64,000 nucleotides of DNA, from contig NC_060960.1 of NCBI RefSeq assembly GCF_910589235.1, forward strand, positions 4,003,839 through 4,067,838, in the 5' to 3' direction. Shown one piece after another: positions 1-12,883 of the stretch. Origin of the DNA: Vespa crabro. Lineage: Eukaryota > Arthropoda > Insecta > Hymenoptera > Vespidae. A program made the position numbers and the translations under genes. The notes beneath the pieces were generated by a model, which saw only the letters and a list, made by a program, of their open reading frames with translations, did no database searches and was not told the origin of the DNA. Numbering within the stretch: position 1 is the first letter of the stretch; every line of letters starts with the position of its first letter.

Positions 1-1184
1 TAATTTGTTGAAATGATGTAATAACGTTTTCTGGAGATGTTGTTTTGATATCACTGCAATAAGTTATAGCTAATTTAGCAAAAGATGTTGTTGTTCCCAC
101 AAAAGTTTTTAAATCTAGACCATGTGAACTTGCAGCAATAGCACCAAGTAATTTTGTTACTATATAATAAAATAAGCAAAAAGTGATTATTCAAGAAACA
201 AGATTAATTGTAACTTTTATTTACATGCTATGTATTAAAAAACATAAACCCTATAAAATTATGTACCGTTTAATAATGATGCCATCTCAGATTCTATATT
301 CACATCATAAATAATGACATCTTCTAAAATAGTCAAAAATATTTTAAGAATTCCACTTGCTTTTCGGAAAAGACTCATTAATTCCTTCGATAAATCTTTG
401 AAAATTTTTCCATAAATATGTGAACTAAAAAATAATAATTTTAGTATAGGAAAATTTATAAAATTAAAAAAAGAAAAATAATAATTAATTAATTCAGTAA
501 ACAATATACTACTATATTGATAAATTACCTTGTCTTGCAATGTTCAAAAACTAGTTTTATAGAAGACGGTAAAATATCAGGTAGCGATTTAACATATTCA
601 ATGGAAACCTTCCCAAAGCTAGATACATATTCCACAGATTTTTGATAAAAATGCAATATACCTTCGCAATTAAGTAATTTATCTTTTATATTATTCAAAA
701 TATTGGATACTTTAGTATTTGTCAAAAGTATATCAATTTGTTTTAAAATCTGTTAAGTATAAATTTATTTTATTCTTAGAAAAAGCTAAATATATGAATA
801 TTTTCAATATAAATGAAATATAGTTCAAGCAAATTAAAAATTACTCGACATAGGAGAGAATGAACCATAGGTAAAATTAGACTGAAGAAATTCTCCTCTA
901 ATAACTCTCTCTTACAAGTAGACCAAGATTTCTCTAACAATTGCTGCCATTCCTCTATCTCAAACGTTGGATTTGCACTCTCCAATGCCATGTATAATCA
1001 ATAAAATATAAAAAATAAAGGAAAACATAAATATTAATTTTTATTTCACGTAAGATACTCAGATTTTGTAAATTTTATCAAAGGATATCTTTAATTGTGA
1101 TATAGGAGATTCGGCATCAATATCACTTGTAGTAAAAGATATAGTATTATTGAATTGATCTTCAAATGAATTTTGATCTGCCAT
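1..1184 (-). CDS. Unrecognised helical protein, 3' end beyond the left edge
   Basis: I read five minus-strand exons: 1089-1184 (ATG at 1184), 845-991, 529-749, 267-424 and 1-159. All junctions stay in frame. The first intron (992-1088) has AT-AC borders with a U12-type 5' site; the others are GT-AG. The exon 4 donor (GTACAT at 266) is weak. If it is skipped, the frame runs to a TAA at 259-261 and gives a complete 209-aa protein. If it is used, the protein continues with the open exon 1-159 (KLLGAIAASSHGLDLKTF...) and runs off the window. The product is mostly amphipathic helix with an acidic N-terminus and no signal peptide. I do not recognise the family. The neighbouring gene at 3311 is divergent, 2.1 kb away. 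Exon structure is fairly sure; function is unknown. Confidence 0.6.
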
Positions 1185-3016
1185 TTCTATAAATATTTGA
1201 TATAATATTGTTATAAAATCATTCCGCTTTAAAATAAATTGAACCTATAAAAATAATATAGTTATATTTTTAATATTTTAATTTTTTTGTTACTACATAC
1301 GACATTAAGAATATTTAATTATATACTTTCTTTATGAGAAACAAATCAGAATAACATTAGAATCACTAAAAATGATTTCTTAGTCATAATTAAACGTACT
1401 ACTCTTAAAACAATTATAGAGTCCATAAAAAAATATTTGTTTATAATACTATTTGTTTATGAGAATAAATTTTATATGAAAAAACAATAATTAATGATCA
1501 AACAAATAGGCGGGAAAACTCTAACATGCTGATGTAATAAAGAATATAGCGAAAACTTACAGTTTATAAAAATGTATCCTACATGAAGAACTATTTCACA
1601 TTGATTTCAAACGAACATAATATAAAAATATCAAAGCATTAAACATACTGTTCTTATGTACTGTATACAATTTCCAAATACGTAATATAAATAATAAATC
1701 GCACATAAACAATTCTCCACATTTGTCGTCTTATTTCACGTTCATACTAGGTGGCGCTAGTAATTACAAAATCTGATATAAAATTTAGACGCTAGAGGAC
1801 AGTTAAATATTAATACCAATCTTCTCGAATACTGACTTATTACTCCCTAACTGTATTATCAACACAGTTTATACGCTATATATATTTAATTTAAAAGAAG
1901 TAAATTTTTCATTCATTTATGTACAGTTTAAGCATAAAAACTTTTATATAAATAAAAATTAATAGAATAATTCTATTAATTTATGTTAAATTGTTACAAA
2001 GTTCTATTTTTAATTAATAATAATGAGGATCATTTTTTATTTTTAATATTTAAACAAATATTATAAAGCATTATGAAAACATTTAGAATATTTTAACTGA
2101 TACTGAAATGATATCGTACTAACTCTGCATATGTACTATTAATATAATGCTTAGAACTTCGATTTCAAACGAACTGCCATATTAATCGAAAGTATGGCAT
2201 AGTGTCAGTAACAGACAAGAAGACAAAAGGGAAAAGTAAATTCGTATGATGGGCTGATGTCATGGCAACTACAGACAACAAGCTGCCAGATCACGAAGTA
2301 GTTTTGATCAATAATCTCGGATGACCGGTAGACCTTCGAGTGTTCTATTAGTGATTTCGAGGATTTTATATAGCACATAGATAGTAGAAGGAAAGAGGTA
2401 TTGCACCTTCGAGGTGATGTATTGATGAAAGACCAATTTAAATTCATATGGTGACGATTAAGTATCAAAGATTAATAAAGATATATAACGAAGATTTCTC
2501 TTTAAATAAACGATATTCTTCCGTGATCAATCGATTTCCTATATTTTTCCTATTATAATAAAATCTAAAATATCCTATAAATCTATAATATCTAAAATAT
2601 AATATTCAAAAATATCAATAAAAATATCATGATAGTGGAAACGAGATAGATATCGAGTTGATTGTCGCAAATTTAAAAAAGTTTTTAAGTACAATGATCG
2701 GGAGAAAAGAAAAAGCAAAAACTGCGCTTATACCGAGTTTCTCAACTAATTGTAAGAAACTCAAACTCGAGTTGCGAGTTCGTGAATTATGAAACACGGA
2801 TCGATTCTTGAGTTCGAATACCTCGGAAAATCCGTTGAAGGTATAGACGAGTTCAAGGTAATTGCCGTTGTGGATATAACGTGACCAACTGCACGAAGAA
2901 CAAAAAAGCAACTTACTGCTCGACCACCCTCCTTTTCCTTTCGGTGAGAGGGTGGTAGAAATTCTGTACTGAATCGCGAGTAAGTTAGTAGTTGTAAACG
3001 ATCATAGTAGAGGGCA
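1185..3016. other. Divergent intergenic spacer
   Basis: This AT-rich spacer lies between the minus-strand gene ending at 1184 and the plus-strand gene starting at 3017 or 3311. Short minus-strand frames at 2205-2468 and 2627-2911 lack splice context and recognisable domains, so I do not call them. The last 100 bases become CpG-rich and are probably the promoter and 5' UTR of the plus-strand gene. Confidence 0.5.
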
Positions 3017-3310
3017 ATGGATGAAACTCGTCAGTCGGCATTCGATCGTGCTGTGAACACGATGCGAATGATCCGATCATATCTTCGTTCATTCGTATGA
3101 GAGAAGAGTTTTCACTTCGAATCGTTACTAACATATGTGAAGAAATATTCTACCAACAATTATTTTGGAAAATCATAATCGTACGAATTATCAAAGGTAT
3201 AGACATATCATGTTGTAAATACATAGGAAAAATATTCTTTATTATTTTTCCATCATATCGAATGAAAATATTTAAAGACGTTAATCATGCTTATATTCAG
3301 AAAAATACAA

Positions 3311-6300
3311 ATGTCAGAAACTCGTAAATCGGTTGCTCGAGTTCGTCAGCTCTCTTTACAATCGCCTATATCGCGGCGATGGCAAATAAGACGACAAAAA
3401 ACGTCGGACGATGAGAAATCGCCAAAGATTCATGGCGATCCTATTGGATCTGGAAGAAATCGTGCTAATTCGAGATCAGGATCTTTAAGACCAAAGGTCC
3501 TTTATTGATTCAATCTTTAATAGTATTATAATTCTGTTAAAAATAGAAAATTTTATATTGTTCTGTGTTAATTATACTGCGTAAACAATTTTAATCTACG
3601 AATCGAATTCCTTTTATTTTCTTTTTATAATTAAAAAATTCTATTAAATCTTATAGGTGCGTATAGCTTGGGGCGAACGACATCGCGAAAATGACAGCAT
3701 TGATCATGTCGAAGTCGTTGCACGACAAATTACCGGTAAGTCGAAGTCAGCCTTGAAGAAATCTCAAACCAGGAATATGATTGTAAATGAAGAGAAGGCA
3801 TCAATACTTTACTCGAGGCAAGAGTTAACGGAAAGACTAAGACTTGCATGGAAACATCGCGAAGAAAATAAAGCCAATATCGATATATTTTTGGCGCATG
3901 GTGTCGTCGAAGAACGATGCGATTCTGAATCATCAAATTATACTACTATTTCGGAACCGCAGACACCTATCTCCAAAAGCGAAATTCTTCAATCAACGAA
4001 AGATAGACATCTTATCACCGATTTCAATAATTCGGATATTTCTCGCAGCGATAATACATATGAAATTCAAATAACGAAGCATACGGATTCTCTTGGGGGT
4101 AGAACGGATTTGAACAAGGACATCGAAGAAACAAAAAGACCAAAAAAAACGAAAGCGATCGAGGACAATTTTAAAGTTGTTAAAGCTTCTTCGGTGAAGC
4201 TTCAAAATGATGTTTGTTATTCTGGGCCGATCGAGAGGATAAAGTATGTAGAAAACAACACTAACAAGACACTAGAAGAAACAATCGAGGTATAACTTTT
4301 ACATGATCCTATTAACAATAAATCTTCTTGTATAATTATTTTCTTTCAGGTTTCAGCTGATCAATCCATTGAAAACGAAAAAAAAGTGTGCATCGAGAAG
4401 GAAGATAATATAAAATTACCAACATTAAAATCCGAAATTACCACATTAAATGTTTTAAAAACACAAAACGAAGCAGCCTCGGCGAAACAAAAACGTGCCA
4501 ATTTTCAAAGCGGTACAAAAAGAGCATTTCTATACACAGAAATTGATAAGACTGCTGTCTCGAGAATATCGAACGATACCGATACTCCATCGAGATTAAA
4601 TTCGATCGAAAGAAGCTCTTCGTGTAAAAGAACAATGGAAATCAAGCAGAATGAAACTAAGAATGGGCTACAAAATGCGATGAAAAGTGTAAACGATCAA
4701 AAGCCTAATCGAAAGTCAAGAAGTAGCTCTGCACCGTTACAAGGCCGAAGTTCATCTCGTATTCAAGTAAATATCGTCATAGATACCTTTGATGCTGAAA
4801 CAGTTCAAAAAAATTCAAACCAAATTAATGAGAAAGGAAAAGTTAACGAGGAAGAAGTTGTTACCGATAAAAAAAAAGAAATTCTATCAAAGGTAATATA
4901 TTAAAGAGTTTTTCGAGATGCTAGTAATTAATTTTTTTGCAATAATTTAACTATCCCAATATCTATTAGCCGTCCTATGCTCGATCAATAAGATCAGCTC
5001 CGATAAAAAAACGTTTCAAAAATATAAAGAAGCGTCAACACAGCGTAGGATCTGCTTGCAAAGATGAACAATGTAATGGTTCACGAGGTCGATGTAGAAT
5101 ATCTACGAAAGATTGCGATGGGAAATCAAACGATGTCATTACCATGGTTTCCTTAGTTAGTTCGACCGAAAGCGATAGTGATCTCGAAAATTCCCCGAAC
5201 GAGGCTAAATTGATCAGTCAGTTACGAGAAAAATTAACTACAGCGCCAATCATAAAAACTTCGACAACGCCGATTCCAGGAAATATCAAGAAACCTGTGA
5301 AATCAGGTAAGTTTGACGACTCGAATGTGAAAATGAATGAAAAATATTGGACAATATATAGAAAGAATACAATTAAAATAATTTAATAATGTCATAAATT
5401 TTTTACTTTTCGATACATTTTTTATTGATTTATTGATATCGTACCTCTTTTTCAAATTTTGAGACGATCCGTGTAATAAATGGCATTCGCATAATAAACT
5501 GATAAACGCCGAGTAGGAATTCGATGAACTGTAGGCGTAACAATGAGGCGAGGCGTGCAACGATAATTAAAGGAACAATTTACAAAGGGTGCGAGACACG
5601 CGACGCACACATTCCATAAATTATCTTTTCGCTGGTTCGCTGTGCTTAGATATCGTACATGAATCAAACTAATCATAAATGAAAAATTTTCATGCAACGA
5701 TTCGATCGATATTTTTAATAGAACTGTCGAAATATTTTCTAGGATTAAACTTTTGAATCGTGTAGTTTCAAACAAATTAAGAGTTTTCAATCTATCAATG
5801 TTAGATAGACACGATAAACTGATATATTTTCTTCGAATTAAATGAATTCATGCTATTACGACCAAAGACTTTTGTTACATAAGCATAGAAAACTGCAGTA
5901 TGTACTTGTCTATGATGCCATTTCTAACGGTTATCAAAAAGGTCTTCTTCATAAAGCGTTGTCTATCTTCTTCGTACTATCTTTATAATCGATTGAACAT
6001 GTTAAATCGACCAAACTTCTTCTCAACCCTATTAACCCTCAAGGACCTCCCTTCATGGAGCAAAATATCTCATTGAAACTCGACGCTCAATCAACCTACA
6101 ATAATTACTTTATTTGAGTTTTAAACGAACTAATAAAACTGAAAAACGTGTTGGACTTCTTAACACTTAACAAAGGGTACTTTTATACATATAAGAACAG
6201 CGATAAATCTTTTTTGAAGTTTTAATTTCGCTCGTTATATCGATTCTCATTTTTCCGTTACCTTAAACGATTGTTTATGAAAATTACATAACAAATTTAT

Positions 6301-8147
6301 CAATATACAAATTAATTTCTAATACGATTTCAATATGACAATATCTTCAAAAATATTATAATATGCAAAATAATTTAAATGAATGTAATATTCTCTAATT
6401 ACAATCGACATTCGTATTGTTTCTATCAAAAATAAATCTTACTAGACAATAACAAGAAACAAATGTGCAATGAATAAATAAAGCATCTTGTAGTTTCTTT
6501 TCAAAGAGATTCCTTCGATGAGGATACCATCTTGGAAAAAACGCAGTTTGATTGTGTGAAAACAAAAAATAGCCTCTCTCAAAATCGTTTCATCGTGATA
6601 AAAGATTCCGAAGATCTTGAAGAATACGGAACGAGTAAGGAATCGATTCTTTGGAAATCGAACGAAATCAAAACGGCTTTACCAATGCTATCGTTTGTCC
6701 AAGATGAAAGCGAGTCTTTATGCGTTCCTTTGATGGAGCATGACATGCGAAGTCTAGCCGTACCAATCGGAAATGTGGATGATATGAAAAAGAAGTCACA
6801 TAGAATACGCAATACTTCAACGATAACGTAAGTCTTTCTGTTTTGTCTGATAAAAGAAAAAAAATACATATTACTACGGATTTATTTTATAAAAATAGTC
6901 GTGTTAAATAAAAAGCTAATTCATTGAAAAAGCCAGAAAAATACGATCTCTAAAATTAATCTTATCCGTTATCACATACTTCGTTAACATTGCGCCTATT
7001 TACATTATTATTTATAAGTAAAGTAAAAGCACAATTACAACTCGAGCGTGCATCTTCTTTCAACAAAGTGTACATAGACGATGCGCGTAGGTTCTACCAT
7101 AATGAACTTGGTTCTTCGAAGATATCCGCATTTTAATATTTCATAAAGGTCACGAAATACACTTTGATTATTCCATGATTTACGATAGTCGAGAAAAAAA
7201 AAGAGCTGGGTCGATATGATATACATACAACGTTATCAAAAGAGCTACAATATACTGGTACGGCCATTCTCATTTTATTCCACTTTATGTGAATAATTTA
7301 CAATGTAAATTTATATAAATTTTTTTTCGGTATTGAAAGGGATCTTCGATAATAATCGAACGTTTTCCTACTACTCTTGACTAGTTGATATAATACTATA
7401 TATGAATAGATGATAATACTATGAATAGATTGAATAAACGATATGATCACTACTAATTTAACAATTCTAATATACCGTAATATTTTTACAGTGTCCTTGA
7501 TAAAAAAACAACGATGATAGAGATGAAAAAGAACAATGAAGCAATAGCAACGGACGATCAGGTAGTTGCTCGTCGAACAACTATGACTGCAAAATTTTTA
7601 CTTCCAAAAGTAAGATAATTTACATATACATATATATATATATATGATCCTAATTATAAATAATATATCGAAAAAGAGTTACGCATTATATAATTCATTG
7701 TACTTCTCTATTAAAAGGTCAATTCGAACACGGAAATTTCTTTGAAAGAAAAGAACACAGATACAATACCGATAGAAATGGAGCCTCGATTTCAAACGCG
7801 TAAAGAGAAGGATTGTTGGCATCTCTACAAACGAATGTGTGACAAAGGAGTCAACGTTTCTTTCGACACAGTTTTAAGGTGTTAACAAAATTATTTCTAG
7901 AATTTCTTTTTTTTTATTTAGAATTTATATAATTTAATTTTTAACTATTCTATTTATAAATGTTGAAATAATCAATGTTAAAGTAATATTATGAAGAAGC
8001 AATTTATTTGTAATAAATAAATGCTCGTTTATTCTATATATATATATATATATATACATATATACTTTATACACATATTGTTTCAGAGGAATGCTCACAC
8101 CCACGGAATATCGATTACGTCAGAAAGAATATTCGCAGAATTTTTAA
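3311..8147 (+). CDS. Unrecognised basic, Ser-rich protein of 785 aa, 8 exons
   Basis: Exons: 3311-3496, 3657-4289, 4350-4892, 4970-5306, 6509-6827, 7492-7609, 7718-7878, 8087-8147 (2358 nt). Every junction preserves frame and ends with TAA at 8145-8147. The start is ATG 3311 (MSETRKSVARV), 11 nt after a possible acceptor at 3300. A second possible first exon is 3017-3094 joined to 3350 (see findings). The protein is hydrophilic, rich in Ser, Lys and Glu, and probably largely disordered. Ordered-looking blocks are VRIAWGERHRE (about residues 63-73), a helical RLRLAWKHREENKANIDIF segment about 60 residues later, two RS-S-AP motifs (RSSSAPL, RSIRSAPI), and a C-terminal block WHLYKRM...GMLTPTEYRLRQ. 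These resemble the short basic motifs of centrosome or microtubule proteins, but that is only an impression; I cannot name the family. The first donor (GTCCTT) is weak. Intron 4 (5307-6508) is 1.2 kb. Confidence 0.7.
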
Positions 8148-8889
8148 AAACCGTTTCTTAACATTTGTTATTTCCATCTGTGAATATCTTTTTAGCCTGT
8201 GTCAGTATTGTGATAATTATTGTGTATCGATTGTCTCGTTATATAAGAAGAGCACGAAAACCTATCTCTGTCATAAAAAATTTATAGCAAATGATACAAA
8301 TGTTGTGTAATTGTTAGAATTTTTGTCTGTATAAAAGAAAAAATATAAAAGAAAGAAATCTGTCGCCAACGTTATTAAAAAATAAAATATAAATTTAAAA
8401 ATAAATGGCACGAAAATAAATTCGACATATTTTTATTTCAAGTCTCGATGAATTTCTTAATGAGCGTATCATTTAGAATTAGAAATTAACGTTACAATGA
8501 AAAATGACATTATTATCATTGACAGCATCATTTACTAATAGTAGAACACATTCTCTGCAACTGTACATTGTGCAGCACGTACGCGATTGGTCTGGTTGGA
8601 TATAATAAGTATAGCGAACGTTAGTTCGATGTCTGACTGGGAGGTGTTCTGTGCGTGTTCCTTTAACTCAAACAGCAAATGACTACATTGCCAATTAACG
8701 TACTTGTTCGCGAGAGACGCAATATACGTAGTTATACCGTGAATAAAAAGAATGCTTTGACAGATGATACGTGTCTCCGTTCGTGCTTCGCCAAAGCAAA
8801 CGAAATCGCGTCACGACGATCGAAGGCAAACCGATGACAATGTAAATTATATATGCCACATATCGCTGTCATGACACATAAGACTAATA
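8148..8889. other. Spacer and LRSAM1 promoter/5' UTR
   Basis: The first part probably contains the 3' UTR of the upstream gene, with AATAAA near 8379. From about 8560 the sequence becomes CpG-rich up to the LRSAM1 start, consistent with a promoter and 5' UTR. I see no gene in it. Confidence 0.4.
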
Positions 8890-11800
8890 ATGTCTCTGAT
8901 AAATAAACATGGGAGCAAAGTTAATATGGATTACAAAGCTCGCCTTGAGTATAAATTGTATTTGGTATGTGTTCATTATAATTGGAGGTTAATGATTAAC
9001 GTCATCCTCATTACACGATAACGTAAATTGTCGTGATCAATTTGATCCTTTTGTTGCAATTGTTTTTCAAATTATATAGAATATATTAGTACATACACAA
9101 TGTATTTAAACAAAAGATGAGAGTTGATTGCAAAGTATTCACCAATTCCTAATGTAAAATATGATGCATCAATAACAGTGATTTGATGCATGAGTTTGTT
9201 TTCTGTAACTGAAAATAATCATGATTGTTACTATGATATTAATATTGAATATTAATTATGATATCAATAGGACAATAATTTTATGATTGATTTTTATTAT
9301 TATTTCTTTTTGAAGCTTTTTAAAAAAAAATATATTTAAATTCAAAATAAATTTCATAGCAATATTATATGCATCATAATAATTATTATATTTATTAAAA
9401 TGTGATAGGCAAGGGAAAATCCAGAACCTGTTTTTGATATCTCTGAATGTGCCCTAAAACATGTGCCACCTGGGATTTATTCGTTATGCAAAGTCTTTAG
9501 GAAGAAAATGCTATGGATGTATTGTAATAAGTTATCTTCTCTTTCGGGTGGAGGTAACTTGAATGATCTATCTTTGCTTACTGTCTTAGATCTTCATGGA
9601 AATCAATTTAATATTTTGCCTCCTGACATTATGTGTCTTGTCTCACTCAAGGTATAAGCATATATACATTATATTATATTATATTTCATTTAAATGTAGA
9701 TGCAAAGTATATCTAGATTTTTTTTTATATAGCGAATTATATAAAAAGTATTATGTAAATTGATTTACAAAAATTATAAAACTGATGTTGAACTAATTAA
9801 AAAAATATTTTTTCAAAAAAATATGCATGATTTTTGTAACATTTTCTGCAAACTAATTAGTGTGTGTTTGTAACTATATAAAAGTAAATAAAACGTGTTA
9901 AAAAAGCCATATAAGTATAAAAAAAATACTATCTAAAAAAAGATCTAGATATATAATTTATTTAATATATACATAACAAACAATTTCTTTATACTTTAGG
10001 AATTATATCTACAGGAAAATAATATAAGCAAACTACCCAACGAAATAGCACATTTAAATAAATTAATTATCTTAAATATATCAAGAAATAATTTGATACA
10101 ATTACCAGAAGTAATTGGTAAACTTCAGCATCTTATTACTTTGGATATTAGTTACAATAAACCTCTTCAAAAACTCCCTAAATCTTTGGGTTACCTACAA
10201 TTAATAACAAGTTTAAATATTGATGGATTAAAATTATCTTATCCACCTGGAGATATTTTGAGTGGGGGTACTATTGTAATCATTGCATTTTTAGCAAATG
10301 AATCTGGAATTGAATATTCCCCTGAAGATTCAGTTTTAGATAATGACTTGTCCAGAGAGACAAGCTCTGAAAATGTACAAGCAATATACTATGATAAGAA
10401 TAGTGAAGTGCAGGTATTGCATGTTGACAGCTTGCCTTTCGGTGTTGTAATGCATGTCATAATGTTCTTATTTCTGTTTTTAGGAAACATTGCAGCAGTT
10501 AGAAAAAGCAAAGGCATGCATAGCTATTTTTATGTTTCAGAATATTTTGTATCAGTATCATCGCTTTTTATTGTTTATTATAATTTAACATAACTATTTT
10601 TATTTCATTAGTAATCAATTTTACTATTTGTTGACTATTAATAGTCAATTTTAGTATTAATTCTCTGAATTTTATTCAAGTAATACATGTTCACTTATTT
10701 TTATATAAACTTTTACACTATAAAATTATTTAATTTACAGGAGCAACGTCAATTTGCATTATTAGAATTAGAAAGAAATATAAAACAACAGAAAGAATAT
10801 GAAATCGAGGTTCAATCTATGTTAAAGTCACATAAAAAGAAGGTATTTCAAATCTATGTATATGACACTAAGGGTTAAATTCATTATCTTAGATATAAAG
10901 CAGAGTTTTATAATTAGATGCGTTCTGCATTCTTAATTCTAGCTGTTAAAAGACTTAGCTCTACAACAAACTCAGTTAGAACACAAATTAGAAAAAGTAC
11001 AAAAAGAAAGGGACACTAATAGAGCACGTCTGCTTTCCTACATTTCTAATGGTATATCAATTTTATTGTTATTTTTAAATTTATTAATAAAGACAATTAA
11101 GAAATTATAACAATTTTTTATCTAATTTAAGCATAATTCATATTATCTAATATTTATTCATGATTCAACAATAACATTCATTTATTTTTAGCTGAAAAAG
11201 AAGCTGATAATGTAATAAAAGAATTTCTAAGAAATAGTGAAGAAGAAAGGCAAACTCAAGCTGAACTATTAGAACGAGAAGCACAAGAAGAAATGCAATT
11301 ATTATCATCTTGTCATTCAGAACAATTCTTATTTCGTACAAAGGATACTCTTTGTAAATTTTGTATATTTAATAATTTAGTATGAGTAGTATTAGTGTGT
11401 GTGTATATATGTATAAAATATTTTTTTTAGTGGCAATGGAAGAATTATTGGAAGAGGAATTATATAGGACAAGAAAATTGGAAGAACATACAAACTACAA
11501 AAATTATACTGCACAATCATTATTATCTCTGTTAGTATTTCACTATATAATTTCAATAGATATTTTTCAATTGTTACAATTTTAATAATGCAGGGAAGTA
11601 AGGCAGAATGATCATCTTGCACAAATTGTACAAAATCAAGAAAAGAGTAGACAAGATCTTATTGACAAAATACGTCAAGATGAAGTGTTGCAAAAGGTTG
11701 CAGTAGCAGCTTTATTAGAACGAAGTGATGCAAGATCTTGGAGTATTATGCAACAAGTGAATTTGGTCCAATCACAATTAGCTGCATTAACTAATATAGA

Positions 11801-12883
11801 ACTAGAAAGAAGAAAGTTTGAAATAAACCAACAACTTGTAAGAAAATTCAGTCAATTATATTTTATAATAGATTTTATTTTTCTTTATCCATAAAACATT
11901 ATGAATTTGCAGAATGAGATTGCTGAACGAAGAGTAGCATTAAGTGCTATTCTTATCAGTTTATTAGAACAACAAAAAAATAGAAGAGATCAACTTCTGG
12001 AAACCATTAATCATATTGAACAAAAACGATCTAGTAGTGTAATTACCTGCTTCATTTTTATTTTATTTAGATGTCAATTTGGCTTATTTTATTTTTCTTT
12101 AATTTTTTATTTATTTTGAAGGATTTGAGAAGAAGCAGTCAGTTTTGGTTAATGCAGTACCATTCATTAATGGAAACTCGTCCTCAGGGTTTATTAGAAA
12201 TGCTAGAACCTACATTAGTGCGGCATGTTGCAATTGCAGGAGCACTACACTGCCTACCTTTTTTGGCTACATTACCATCGTTATTACCAAATATTAATGA
12301 TGAACAGTTACAAGCTGTTCGTAATATTTATTAGTAAAAACTTTTAAAATAGTTAATTTAATAATTTAAATATATTTTTAATTATTTATGTACAACTTAA
12401 AACGTAACTTTGCAGATTGGTATAACAAATGAACGGGATCGCGCTGCTATAAAGATGGCTGTTGAAAATTATTTGGCTGAAATAAAAACAAATGAAGATA
12501 ATTCATCAATATTGCCTTCTGCACCACCTGAGGAAGCTTCTACTAGTTATAATCAACCCGAACTTGATATTGCGAAAAGTATTAATACTGCTGAATGTGT
12601 CGTTTGTCTTGATTTACAGGTGAGTCTAATGGATATTTTTTATTAGATAAATATTGTTAATTTTTTATAATGCTTTTATCTTTCTTTACCACAACATAAA
12701 TAAATATACGAAAATAATTTATTGTATCATTACTCTTATTGTTTTTAATTTTTATAGTGTGAAGTAATTTTTCTACCATGTGGACATTTGTGTTGTTGCT
12801 CAAATTGTGCAAATATGGTTTCATCGAAATGTCCCATGTGCCGAAGTATTATAGAACGCAAAATGAGAATTTTAAAGCCATAA
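8890..12883 (+). CDS. LRSAM1: E3 ubiquitin ligase LRSAM1 (LRR, coiled coil, SAM, RING), 709 aa
   Basis: Thirteen exons: 8890-8964, 9409-9651, 10000-10413, 10484-10513, 10741-10842, 10943-11051, 11192-11353, 11431-11530, 11594-11837, 11913-12038, 12122-12316, 12416-12619, 12758-12883; all in frame. The order matches vertebrate LRSAM1 (723 aa): leucine-rich repeats at about 30-165 (LTVLDLHGNQFNILP and similar), a long coiled coil at about 250-530, a SAM-like segment with LQAIGITNERDR, one PSAP motif (634-637), and a C-terminal C3HC4 RING (C661, C664, C676, H678, C681 or C682, C685, C693, C696). In the family, P(S/T)AP motifs recruit TSG101/ESCRT-I for ubiquitination; the human protein has two, here I see one. 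The ligase acts in endosomal sorting and in clearing intracellular bacteria in mammals. Exon 4 is only 30 nt and its donor is GC. The exon 11 donor (GTTCGT) is weak. AATAAA at 12961. Confidence 0.95.

Noticed and set aside
2205..2911. Two minus-strand frames in the divergent spacer
   Set aside because: Low-complexity composition, no homologous domain, and no acceptor or donor context.
5303..5790. Two minus-strand frames within intron 4 of the 785-aa gene
   Set aside because: No domain, no splice structure and no clear start. The higher GC around 5,460-5,650 is noted but insufficient.
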